From: Anaerocaecibacter muris
GTDB lineage: Bacteria > Bacillota > Clostridia > Christensenellales > Pumilibacteraceae
DNA: 64,000 nucleotides
Direction of reading: 5' to 3'
Assembly: GCF_943192945.1 (NCBI RefSeq)
Contig: NZ_CALPCE010000003.1
Coordinates: forward strand, 124,001-188,000
The notes under the pieces were generated by a model that was given only the letters and a program-made list of their open reading frames with translations, searched no databases and had not been told where the DNA came from. A program made the position numbers and the translations under genes. Below, piece by piece: positions 33,908-41,708 of this stretch. Numbering within the stretch: the stretch's first letter is position 1; each line of letters starts with the position of its first letter.

Positions 33908-35014
33908 CTAATTGCCTGCAAACCGCGCAAACTTTTCGATAGACGCTTTATCGACGGACGGCTTGACCGTTTCGAGCGCGGACTGCACGTCCAACATGTT
34001 CAGCCCGCTCACCTCGCCCGTTCCGAGCGATCGGAACAGAGGCGCGTCGGTCGCACGGTCGATAAGCTCGGCAATGTCCGCGCCCGAAAATCCGTCCGTG
34101 CGCTCGGCTATATAATCGAAGTCTATATCGCCGTCGGTCTTGGTGTCCGCGAGTTTTTTGACAAGCATTGCTTTTCGCGCCGCCCTGTCGGGCAAGGGTA
34201 TATAAATCTTTTGACTGAACCGCCCCGATCGCATAGCCGCCTCGTCCACCGCCCACGGGTTGTTGGTCGCGCCCAGCACGGTAAGCCCCGCGCCGCCGCC
34301 CGAAAACCCGTCGATCTGCTGTAACAGCTCGTTGACGCGTCTGTCGTTGTGCACGTCCTGTCCGCGCTTGAAAAACAGCGAATCCAGCTCGTCGAAAAAT
34401 ATGACCGCGCGATCGTTCTTGCGCGCGGCGTCAAACAGCGCGGCGATATTTCGCTCGGACTCGCCCACCCATTTGGACACGACGTCCGAACACTTGACGG
34501 CATAGAACGCCGCTTTCGCTTCGTGCGCGGCGGCGCGTGCGAGCATGGTTTTTCCCGTCCCCGGCGGACCGTACAGCAACACTCCGCCGCCCGACTTTTT
34601 GCCGAGCGCGGCGTACACGTCGCCGTGTTCCATGGGATATATTATCTTGACGCGCAACGCGTTTTTCGCGTCGTCCAGTCCTATAACGTCGTCGAACGTC
34701 GTATCGGGAATTTCGGACGTGCAAAACTTATCGCCGCAAACGTCGTCATCGACGCTTTGCCCGCCGCCGCGCCGTTGCGGCTTGACGGGATCGGATTGCG
34801 GCAAGCCGTCGGCAATGGCGATTATGCGCTTGGCTCTGTCCACGCGCGCGGCTTTGAGCTTGTCGCCGGACATTTTGGCAAGCTCGGTCATAAGCTCCGC
34901 CGCCTGATAAAAATCGCGCTTCGCCTTGTTGTATCGCCCCGCGTTGCGCGCGGCGACGGCGGCTTTATACACCGTGTCGAACGTGCGTAAAAGATTGTCC
35001 TCTGCGGTCATCAT
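33908..35014 (-). CDS. Vps4-like AAA ATPase with MIT-like N-terminal domain
   Basis: 368 aa. Residues 7-70 look like a three-helix MIT domain (KAAVAARNAGRYNKAKRDFY, then AAELMTELAK), the module by which Vps4 grips ESCRT-III tails. The ATPase domain has Walker A GPPGTGKT (139-146), pore loop KWV in SKWVGESE (170-177), Walker B FFDE (186-189) and the Vps4-like IYIPLPD near 260. In eukaryotes and archaea Vps4 pulls ESCRT-III polymers apart. The start overlaps by 4 bases the stop of the Snf7-like gene just upstream. FtsH- and katanin-type AAA proteins are alternatives, but FtsH has a protease domain and this does not. Confidence 0.85.
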   Translation of the reverse strand: MMTAEDNLLRTFDTVYKAAVAARNAGRYNKAKRDFYQAAELMTELAKMSGDKLKAARVDRAKRIIAIADGLPQSDPVKPQRRGGGQSVDDDVCGDKFCTSEIPDTTFDDVIGLDDAKNALRVKIIYPMEHGDVYAALGKKSGGGVLLYGPPGTGKTMLARAAAHEAKAAFYAVKCSDVVSKWVGESERNIAALFDAARKNDRAVIFFDELDSLFFKRGQDVHNDRRVNELLQQIDGFSGGGAGLTVLGATNNPWAVDEAAMRSGRFSQKIYIPLPDRAARKAMLVKKLADTKTDGDIDFDYIAERTDGFSGADIAELIDRATDAPLFRSLGTGEVSGLNMLDVQSALETVKPSVDKASIEKFARFAGN

Positions 35015-35619
35015 TGTTCTAATTCCGCCCGCTCGCCTGTTTTTTCGGGCGCGCCCGCAACGTCCGCGTCGAATTCGTTTTCGGAATCGTACTGCTCTTG
35101 CATTTCAAACATGGCAAGAAGTTCGTCGTCCGACTTGTTGACCGCATAGATAGGGCTTGCGTCCGCGTCCGCCGCCTGTTCGTAAGCCTCGAACATTTCG
35201 TCCGCGCCGACGAGTGCGTTTTCCGCGGCGGTACGGTTTTGCACCGAGTTCTGCAAAAACTGCGCGAGCGCCTTTTGGTCGCACAACAGCTTGTTGAGCG
35301 GCAGTTTGGTCGTGTTCTCGATAAACCGATTATCGTCCACCGCGGCTTTAAGCCGTTCGAGAAGTTTGACGTTGTATAAAAGGAACGCCGCGCGCTTGGT
35401 GTCGCGCTTGATTTCCTCTTGCAAGGTGTTTACCTTTTTTGCACACAACAGCTTGACGTCGCGGTTTTTCTCTTTGCGTCCGCGCTCCAACAACCGCTCG
35501 ACCTCCTCGGACTTTTGCAGTATGCCGTTTTCCAAATCCTCTTGCTGTTTGGTCTGATCGATTATCGCATTGACAACGTCCTCGCGTTTCAGCTTTTTAA
35601 ACTTGTTGCGTCCGAACAT
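35011..35619 (-). CDS. Snf7/ESCRT-III-like helical protein
   Basis: 202 aa, not assigned by a strong motif. Order of features copies ESCRT-III subunits: a basic N-terminus with a hydrophobic start (MFGRNKFKKLKRE), a long helical hairpin rich in Lys and Glu (12-92, containing LLERGRKEKNRDVKLLCAKK), shorter helices (95-150), then an acidic tail with DDELLAMFEMQ (164-174), similar in place and charge to the Snf7 helix 5 and MIT-interacting motifs. Isoelectric asymmetry (basic front, acidic back) is also typical. AAAGGAG site. PspA/Vipp1 proteins, the known bacterial relatives, lack such an acidic tail. Homology must be tested by structure prediction. Confidence 0.6.
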   Translation of the reverse strand: MFGRNKFKKLKREDVVNAIIDQTKQQEDLENGILQKSEEVERLLERGRKEKNRDVKLLCAKKVNTLQEEIKRDTKRAAFLLYNVKLLERLKAAVDDNRFIENTTKLPLNKLLCDQKALAQFLQNSVQNRTAAENALVGADEMFEAYEQAADADASPIYAVNKSDDELLAMFEMQEQYDSENEFDADVAGAPEKTGERAELEQ

Positions 35620-35699
35620 TACATGTTCTCCTTTACGATTTTTGGGGGTGGTTTTTGTCGCGCCGCCTTTTATGGGCGAGAGTTATGCTTGTCCGCTTT

Positions 35700-35850
35700 G
35701 CGGCGGTTCGCCTTGATTGCTCGGCAAACTCGGAATGATGGGGGTATTAGTAATTGCCGCGCTACCCTGCGGCGGTTCGCCTTGATTCCTCGGCAAGTTC
35801 GGAATGATGGGGGTATCGGTAATTGCCGTTTCACCCTGCGGCGGGTCGCT
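35700..35850. repeat. Tandem array of the dispersed intergenic repeat
   Basis: The core GCGGCGGTTCG starts at 35700 and 35769, with a variant GCGGCGGGTCG at 35838: an exact 69-base period. The last copy is truncated. The same element occurs at 7749-7905 and 11833-11880. The array separates the Snf7-like/Vps4-like pair from the genes upstream. Confidence 0.85.
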
Positions 35851-35861
35851 TTATTGTTTTA

Positions 35862-36188
35862 CTAATTGTACGATTCGCGTTCCGCTAACGCGAGTTCGAG
35901 GTTTTTTACTGTTTCCTCGGCTTGCAAAAGTCCGCGATCGCCGCCCTTGCACAGTGCGATTTTGAGATCGCCCGCAAGCGCGTTTATTTTTTTATCGACT
36001 TGAATCGCGCCGACCGTCACGGTGGGCACGGTGTAGCGCGCGCGATCGTAAACTTTGGCGATACGGTCTTTAATATCGCCTTCGGCAATTTCGGCGCACA
36101 CGCGCAGTAATCGCGCGTTGTCCTCCGTAAGTTCGCGGTTCTCTTTTAATATTTCCTTTTTATCGGGTGAAGAAAAACAAAATCCCAT
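35862..36188 (-). CDS. Small helical protein of unknown function
   Basis: 108 aa, starting MGFCFSS and then mostly helical, with many charged residues (KEILKENRELTEDNARLL) and a hydrophobic middle (YTVPTVTVGAIQVD). No known motif. CGGAGG site before the ATG. It lies 25 bases after the SPFH gene and before the repeat array, so it is probably part of the same transcript. A distant similarity to XpaC-like helical proteins is possible but weak. Confidence 0.6.
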   Translation of the reverse strand: MGFCFSSPDKKEILKENRELTEDNARLLRVCAEIAEGDIKDRIAKVYDRARYTVPTVTVGAIQVDKKINALAGDLKIALCKGGDRGLLQAEETVKNLELALAERESYN

Positions 36189-36213
36189 GACTGCCTCCGT
36201 TATTCGGTGAGTT

Positions 36214-37053
36214 CTATTTTACGATTTTCGCGCCGCACTGCGAACAGAACTTGGCGTCCGCGTCGAGTTTTGCGCCGCACTTGCCGCAAACAGCGGGCGC
36301 AAGCGACGCGCCGCACTCCGAACAAAACTTGCACGCCGCGCCCATTACCGCGCCGCAGGACGGACAGGCTTTACCCGTCTTGCCCAGCTCGTCGCGCTTG
36401 CGCTCGATAGCCATAATATCCGCGTCCGAAATTATCGCGCCCGCGACCGTGAACGAACAAAGTTCCAGCCCGTATTCGGCTGTAAAAATTTCGCCGAGCT
36501 TGACTTTGAGTTTGTCGGATATAACCTGCTTCTTTTCCGAAAACTCGGTGTAGCTTATGCGCTCGGCGCGCATGACCTCGGTCACAATCGGCTCGACGAC
36601 GTTGACAAGTCGCGTCAACAACCGCTTTTTTAGCTTATCCACGCTGTATTCGCTGTCCGCGCCCACCAGCTCCAAATAGAACTGCTTTGGCGTTTTTACG
36701 CGAAATTCAAGCTCGCCGTTTATGCCGATAGACACGGGCACGCCCGTAATGGGGTCGCGCGCGCGTATGGGCGAAGCCGTGCCCCACAGCATGGGCAGTT
36801 TGGCGGACTTGGATATAAACACAAACTCGACCGACGCGACGTCGCTGTCCTTTTTAAGACGGAACAATCCGTTCTCGGTGTCGAAAATATCGTGCCTGCC
36901 CGCAGACAACGCCTCGGACACCACGCCGTCTTTTATGAGCAAAACGGTATGCGTTTCGGGCACAATCACTTGCGCCGACGCGTGCAGTTCGTCCGCGCTC
37001 TCGCGGCAAAACAGCTCCGTATTGCTTCCCGTAAATTTGACTAATTCCGCCAT
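36214..37053 (-). CDS. SPFH-domain protein with C-terminal zinc ribbons (YdjI-like)
   Basis: 279 aa. Residues 20-205 form an SPFH/band-7-like domain (KDGVVSEALSAGRHDIF, then INGELEFRVKTPKQFY), as in B. subtilis YdjI, which helps place the ESCRT-III relative PspA on the membrane. The last 55 residues hold two zinc ribbons (CPSC...CSEC and CGKC...CSQC). No membrane helix. It starts 2 bases after the TIR gene stop, so they are coupled. The neighbourhood suggests that it may position the Snf7-like protein. Confidence 0.85.
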   Translation of the reverse strand: MAELVKFTGSNTELFCRESADELHASAQVIVPETHTVLLIKDGVVSEALSAGRHDIFDTENGLFRLKKDSDVASVEFVFISKSAKLPMLWGTASPIRARDPITGVPVSIGINGELEFRVKTPKQFYLELVGADSEYSVDKLKKRLLTRLVNVVEPIVTEVMRAERISYTEFSEKKQVISDKLKVKLGEIFTAEYGLELCSFTVAGAIISDADIMAIERKRDELGKTGKACPSCGAVMGAACKFCSECGASLAPAVCGKCGAKLDADAKFCSQCGAKIVK

Positions 37054-37055
37054 GA

Positions 37056-39497
37056 TTATCTCCTATTGATATTTTTGAATCTGTTTAGATTTATGCCTTC
37101 CAAAATTATCGCTATTATAGTAAACACCTGCGTCGTTACGCCGAGCGCGTGCTCCGCATGCACCTGCGGGAAAAACATCACGCCGCTGACTAACAGTATC
37201 GTCAATATGCCCGCCGTAAGATTGACGGCGGTGAGCGTCTGTATTTTCGCGTTTTTGTACGACAGGTTAATTCCGTCGTTGGCAATGCGGACTATGCTCG
37301 CCGTCAAAAGCATTGCGCAAATTACTTGCCCGCTGTCGTCGTAATCTATCAGCATGAAAAGCGCGGACGCGAAAAATATATACGACAACGCCGCGGTCAC
37401 GACGCACGCGACCGTCCGCGCGTAACCCATTGTCTTTTTTATTAACGCCTGTTGCGTGCGCATGACCTCGGCACGCTTATCCGCAGAAATCTTTTTTTGA
37501 CGGTTGGATTCGAGCAAATCGACAAGCATGTCGTAATCGCGCTTTTGCGCGTCGGTCGCAAGCGACTGCGCCAGCATAAAATATTCGTTCGTGGAAATAT
37601 CGACGGTCGAAGCGCGCAACTGACTTTCGGTCATGTTTAAGCCCGCGAGCATCTTTCGGAAATACAACAACGATGAATAGTAATTATACACGTCAACGGG
37701 CAATATGTTTTTGTTGTCCACAAGATAGTCGCACAGCTTGCCGTCGTTCGATCGGTTCTTAATGCGCTCGCGCAAAAACATCTCCGCGTTTTTGGCAACG
37801 GTGTCGCGCGCCTTGCGGTATTCCGCGACCTGCGCAGGCGACGCATACTTTAACGCCTTTTGGTATTCCGTTTCGCGCGTCACGTCCTCGACGCAAACAA
37901 GCCAGTTTTGCCCGTACTTCGCCCACAGTTTGAGCCAATAATATCTGCTCGCAATGTCGGGAAACTTGCGGTAGATAATTCCGTCGTCCGCGGCGAATAC
38001 TCCGTCGCACCGCGCAAGCACGGCGGACATTGCCGCATAGTTTTCCGCTTTAAACAGTTTATCGGCTTCGTCGAGATCGGCTGTAACCGTTTTTACGGCG
38101 CGCGTGCGTAATGTTTCGCCCGCGACGGTTATGCGCCGCTCAAACGTCGGGTCGTTGTGCGCGTACCGCTCGGCGGTCTTGTAGTATCTGTGCGAAGAAA
38201 AGTCAATGCCGCTGTTCAAAAGCGCGGCGTCGTCGGGCATGCGGTAATCGCACAGCATCAACAGCCACCACGCTACGGCGCACTCGGGATCGCAGTCCAA
38301 AGCCTCGTCGATAATGGCGCTCGCCTTGTCGTAGTTTTGCGCAAGTATTTCTATTTCCGCGCGCTTTAACCTCGACCGCACGGCGTAAGCGGGCGCGGCG
38401 GTCGCCGCTATTTCGCCCGAAACAATACGTTCCAAACGGTCGAGCCGCTCTTGTTCCCTAACCCTGCGCTCCTCGGCTATAAGCCGTTCTTTCTCGCGCG
38501 CGGACAAACGCTTTTCTTCGAGCTCGGCTTTCTCGCGCTCGTCGCGGGCGAGTATGCCGCGAACGTCCACGACAAGCTGTTCGAGATGCGAATACGGGTC
38601 GTCTTGCGCGTCCAGCCACTGTACGGACGACAACGCTTTTTCAAACGCGCCGTCGTAAGGCGTGTCGTCTATGCGAAAACTGTAAAGCGCTTTGCCTTCG
38701 AGCACCGCCGCTTTGAGTTCCTTTTCGCAGTCCTCGGAATATATGGATTTAAAGCTGGAAACAAGCAGAAAAAGTCGGCTGTTTTCCACGCCTTTCAAAA
38801 TATCGCGTTCGTAATTTTGCGACCCCGCAAGGATATTGCGCGGCGCAATCCAACACCGCAACCCCCGCTCTTCCAGCCGCGTGCAAATGGCGTCGGCTAT
38901 GTCCTGATCGGGCTCGGCGGTGCGATGGCATATAAACACATCGCGATCCGTGACCCTGGCGTAACGAAGTTTTTGTATGTACGACTTGATGTTGCGATCG
39001 AGTATCGCGTCGAATCCGCGACAGGTCGAGGGGTACGCTCGCGCAATAAACTGTTTCGTTATGTCGAGGTACTTGGGTTCGACAGCCGCGACAAGCGCGG
39101 TCGTCACCTCTTTAAGCTCGTCGGTTGTTACGCCCGAGAAACTCGCATTGCGCAAAAAATCATTGAACGCAACGTCGTTGTCCGAATACCTGTCGGCAAG
39201 CGCGACGTAAAACATCGCGCAAAAATCGTCGGGCAGAACGGACAATATCTTTTGCGCGAACAGCTTTACGCCGCCGTAATCGCGCGCCTTGTTGCTGTCC
39301 TGCTGTAAGCGCAACTGCTTCGCCAAATACTCCCGCCATGCACGAACGTCCTGCGTGCGATCGAGAGTAACTTTGGAGAACGCAACGGCGCGCGGTACGT
39401 TGAACGTGCTTCCGCACGCCTCGCACTTGCAAAACTCGCCCGAACCGTCGGGTATGACAGCGGAACTTCCGCAGTTTGTACACCTAACCTGCTCCAT
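37056..39497 (-). CDS. Zinc-ribbon, TIR, TPR and membrane protein
   Basis: 813 aa. Domains in order: zinc ribbon (CTNC at 6-9, CEAC at 25-28); helical region; TIR domain (184-310) with DVFICHR, CWIAPRNILAG and CEKEL, where E260 falls at the catalytic glutamate of NAD-cleaving TIR domains; coiled coil (315-350); TPR-like repeats (370-480); helical region; and four membrane helices near the C-terminus (705-800). Many bacterial TIR proteins cleave NAD in phage defence. Here the TIR is fixed to the membrane and linked to SPFH and Snf7-like genes. No clear Shine-Dalgarno; the promoter gives a leader of only about 6 bases. Confidence 0.85.
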   Translation of the reverse strand: MEQVRCTNCGSSAVIPDGSGEFCKCEACGSTFNVPRAVAFSKVTLDRTQDVRAWREYLAKQLRLQQDSNKARDYGGVKLFAQKILSVLPDDFCAMFYVALADRYSDNDVAFNDFLRNASFSGVTTDELKEVTTALVAAVEPKYLDITKQFIARAYPSTCRGFDAILDRNIKSYIQKLRYARVTDRDVFICHRTAEPDQDIADAICTRLEERGLRCWIAPRNILAGSQNYERDILKGVENSRLFLLVSSFKSIYSEDCEKELKAAVLEGKALYSFRIDDTPYDGAFEKALSSVQWLDAQDDPYSHLEQLVVDVRGILARDEREKAELEEKRLSAREKERLIAEERRVREQERLDRLERIVSGEIAATAAPAYAVRSRLKRAEIEILAQNYDKASAIIDEALDCDPECAVAWWLLMLCDYRMPDDAALLNSGIDFSSHRYYKTAERYAHNDPTFERRITVAGETLRTRAVKTVTADLDEADKLFKAENYAAMSAVLARCDGVFAADDGIIYRKFPDIASRYYWLKLWAKYGQNWLVCVEDVTRETEYQKALKYASPAQVAEYRKARDTVAKNAEMFLRERIKNRSNDGKLCDYLVDNKNILPVDVYNYYSSLLYFRKMLAGLNMTESQLRASTVDISTNEYFMLAQSLATDAQKRDYDMLVDLLESNRQKKISADKRAEVMRTQQALIKKTMGYARTVACVVTAALSYIFFASALFMLIDYDDSGQVICAMLLTASIVRIANDGINLSYKNAKIQTLTAVNLTAGILTILLVSGVMFFPQVHAEHALGVTTQVFTIIAIILEGINLNRFKNINRR

Positions 39498-39509
39498 CTC
39501 TACTATATC

Positions 39510-39538
39510 ATTATATCACCGTCGGGATTAGTAAACAA
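39510..39538 (-). promoter_or_regulatory. Promoter of the TIR-SPFH transcription unit
   Basis: TTGTTT (39533-39538), 17-base spacer, TATAAT (39510-39515) on the minus strand. The -10 ends 12 bases before the ATG, so the leader should be only about 6 bases. Confidence 0.65.
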
Positions 39539-39668
39539 TGTTATAAGCATTAAAATTTGATTAGAATTGATGTTGCACGTTTGGATCTTAACAACCTTTA
39601 CGCTTCGAGAGATATTTCTTTGCTTGCTTTGCATATCAGCGGATTTAATTTAATCGACGGAAAACAAA

Positions 39669-39702
39669 ATCGGCGTTCTCGCGCGCGGAGAATGCCGATT
39701 AT
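39669..39702 (-). terminator. Terminator of nadE
   Basis: AATCGGCGTTCTC and GAGAATGCCGATT form a stem of about 12 pairs with one mismatch around a GC-rich loop. TTTTGTTTT follows on the minus strand. The rest of this 228-base gap is AT-rich without a credible gene. Confidence 0.85.
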
Positions 39703-39725
39703 TGCGTATCATTATATATTTTATT

Positions 39726-41570
39726 TTATATATTACATTTTACGTCCGCGTCGCTCGGCATGCGCCAATCCGACCGCGGCGAGAACGAAACCGATCCTAT
39801 TTTAACGCCGTCGGGAAGGCACGACCGTTTGAACTGCGCGGCGAAAAAGCGTTTATAAAACACGTCCATAGTTTTTTCGCGTTGCGATTTATCGACCTCG
39901 GGAAAAGCAAGTCCCAACAGGTACGAAATTTTTTCGCGCGTAAACCCGAACCGACAATAATAATAGATAATAAAATCGTGCAAGTCGTACTTGCCCAAAA
40001 TATCTTCCGTTTTTTGCGCTATCTTGCCGTTTTCGGGCGGCAACAGCTCGGGCGAAATTTCGGTGTCGAGAATATCATGCAACGCCGCTTGCGCTTGTCC
40101 GCCCAGTCTTTCCGCTTCGTATCTTATAAGATATTTAACAAGTGTTTTGGGCACGCCTGCGTTCACGCCGTATGACGACATGTGATCGCCGTTGTACGTC
40201 GCCCAGCCGAGCGCAAGTTCGCTCAAATCTCCCGTTCCGACAACCAGTCCGCCCTCGGCGTTCGCTATATCGAACAACGTCATTGTGCGGGTGCGCGCCT
40301 GCGCGTTTTCATACGTGACGTCCTTGTCGGTGTGCTTAATATCTTTTAAATGGCTGTCTACCGTATTTTTGACGTCCACCGTAATCAGCTTAACGCCCAT
40401 AGCGGCGCACAGCTTTTCCGCATTGCTTTTTGTTTTTGCCGTCGTGCCGAAACACGGCATTGTCACTGCCGTGACCTTGTTCTTTCCGACCGCGCGCACG
40501 CTTACCGCGAGCGCAAGCGCGGAATCCAGCCCGCCCGAAACGCCTATAACCGCGGTTTTTGCGCCCGTCGCCGCAAAACGCGTCGCAAGCCCGCGCGCCT
40601 GCATTGTTAATATCAGCTCTGCGCGCTTGCCGTCGTCGCCGACGGGAACAAACGGGTACTTTTCCGGTATGCGGTGCGGCTGTTGCGCCGCGCCGTCGCC
40701 CAGCGAGAACGCAACGGTGGAAAACGTCTTTGCGCTCGGCTTGACGCCCGCTTTGCGCCTGTCCGCATCCACACGCTCCACGTCGATTTCGGTGACGGCA
40801 AGCCCGTTCGCAAACGGTTCGCTTTCGGCTATGACCGCGCCGTTTTCGGCTATTATGTTGTGTCCGGAATACACCGCGTCCGTGGACGATTCGCCACGAC
40901 CCGCGTCTGAATAAACGTAAGCGCAACGCTGTCTGCCCGACGCGCCCGCCACAAGCAATTTACGGTATTCGGCTTTGCCCACCACCTCGTCGCTCGCCGA
41001 CAGGTTGACGACGACCGTCGCACCCGCGCGGCACGCCTCGACGCTCGGCGGCATGTCCGACCACATATCCTCGCAAATTTCGCAAGCTATAACAAGCGAC
41101 CGATGACCGACGCATTTAAACAGTATATTGCCCATAGGCGCGTTTAACGCTTCGCACGTCGCAACGCCGTCGAACGCGGGCGCGAAGTATCGCGGTTCGT
41201 AAAACTCGCCGTAATCGGGAAGTTCGGTCTTGGGCACAACCCCTATCACCGCGCCGCCCGAAACAGCGACCGCGCAGTTGTAAAGCCGCCCCTCATGCTC
41301 GACGGGCGCGCCGATAAACGCTATTGCGTTTTGCGGGGTCGCCGCCGCAACGGTCTTGACGGCTTGGATCGCGCCGTCCAACAGACTGCGCGAAAAAAAC
41401 AAGTCGGCGGCGGTGTAGCCCGTAACGCACAGCTCGGGAAACACTATAATTTCCGCGCCCTGTTTGACAAGCTCGGCTATGCGCGCCGAAATTTCCCGCG
41501 CGTTGTTTTGTGGATTGCCCACCTTGATTGTCGGCGTAACAGCCGCCGCTCTGACCATGCCGTATTTCAT
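39726..41570 (-). CDS. nadE: Glutamine-dependent NAD+ synthetase
   Basis: 614 aa enzyme for the last step of NAD synthesis, amidating nicotinate adenine dinucleotide. The N-terminal nitrilase-type glutaminase domain (1-270) has the triad E46, K114 and C166 (in CEICEDMW). The C-terminal ATP-pyrophosphatase domain has GVSGGLDSALAL near residue 345. Length matches the two-domain form. GGGAGG site before the ATG. It lies next to the TIR gene, whose domain type consumes NAD; this may be chance because a terminator separates them. Confidence 0.95.
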   Translation of the reverse strand: MKYGMVRAAAVTPTIKVGNPQNNAREISARIAELVKQGAEIIVFPELCVTGYTAADLFFSRSLLDGAIQAVKTVAAATPQNAIAFIGAPVEHEGRLYNCAVAVSGGAVIGVVPKTELPDYGEFYEPRYFAPAFDGVATCEALNAPMGNILFKCVGHRSLVIACEICEDMWSDMPPSVEACRAGATVVVNLSASDEVVGKAEYRKLLVAGASGRQRCAYVYSDAGRGESSTDAVYSGHNIIAENGAVIAESEPFANGLAVTEIDVERVDADRRKAGVKPSAKTFSTVAFSLGDGAAQQPHRIPEKYPFVPVGDDGKRAELILTMQARGLATRFAATGAKTAVIGVSGGLDSALALAVSVRAVGKNKVTAVTMPCFGTTAKTKSNAEKLCAAMGVKLITVDVKNTVDSHLKDIKHTDKDVTYENAQARTRTMTLFDIANAEGGLVVGTGDLSELALGWATYNGDHMSSYGVNAGVPKTLVKYLIRYEAERLGGQAQAALHDILDTEISPELLPPENGKIAQKTEDILGKYDLHDFIIYYYCRFGFTREKISYLLGLAFPEVDKSQREKTMDVFYKRFFAAQFKRSCLPDGVKIGSVSFSPRSDWRMPSDADVKCNI

Positions 41571-41708
41571 AATCGCTTCCTCCCGACAGGGATTGAATAA
41601 GAGTTAAACTCGAATATCGCCCGCAAAAAAAGTAAATCGCAGCCCGAACCGAAAATCGATTAACCGCACACCGAGGTTATATCTCCCCATGCTCGTGCCT
41701 AACGACCG

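Noticed and set aside
35011-35619. Assignment as an ordinary PspA/phage-shock protein
   Set aside because: The length, acidic C-terminal tail and overlap with a Vps4-like gene fit a Snf7-type subunit better; kept as an alternative only.
39557-39805. Plus-strand ORF of 82 codons between nadE and the TIR gene
   Set aside because: TTG start without a ribosome binding site, runs through the nadE terminator, no similarity recognised.
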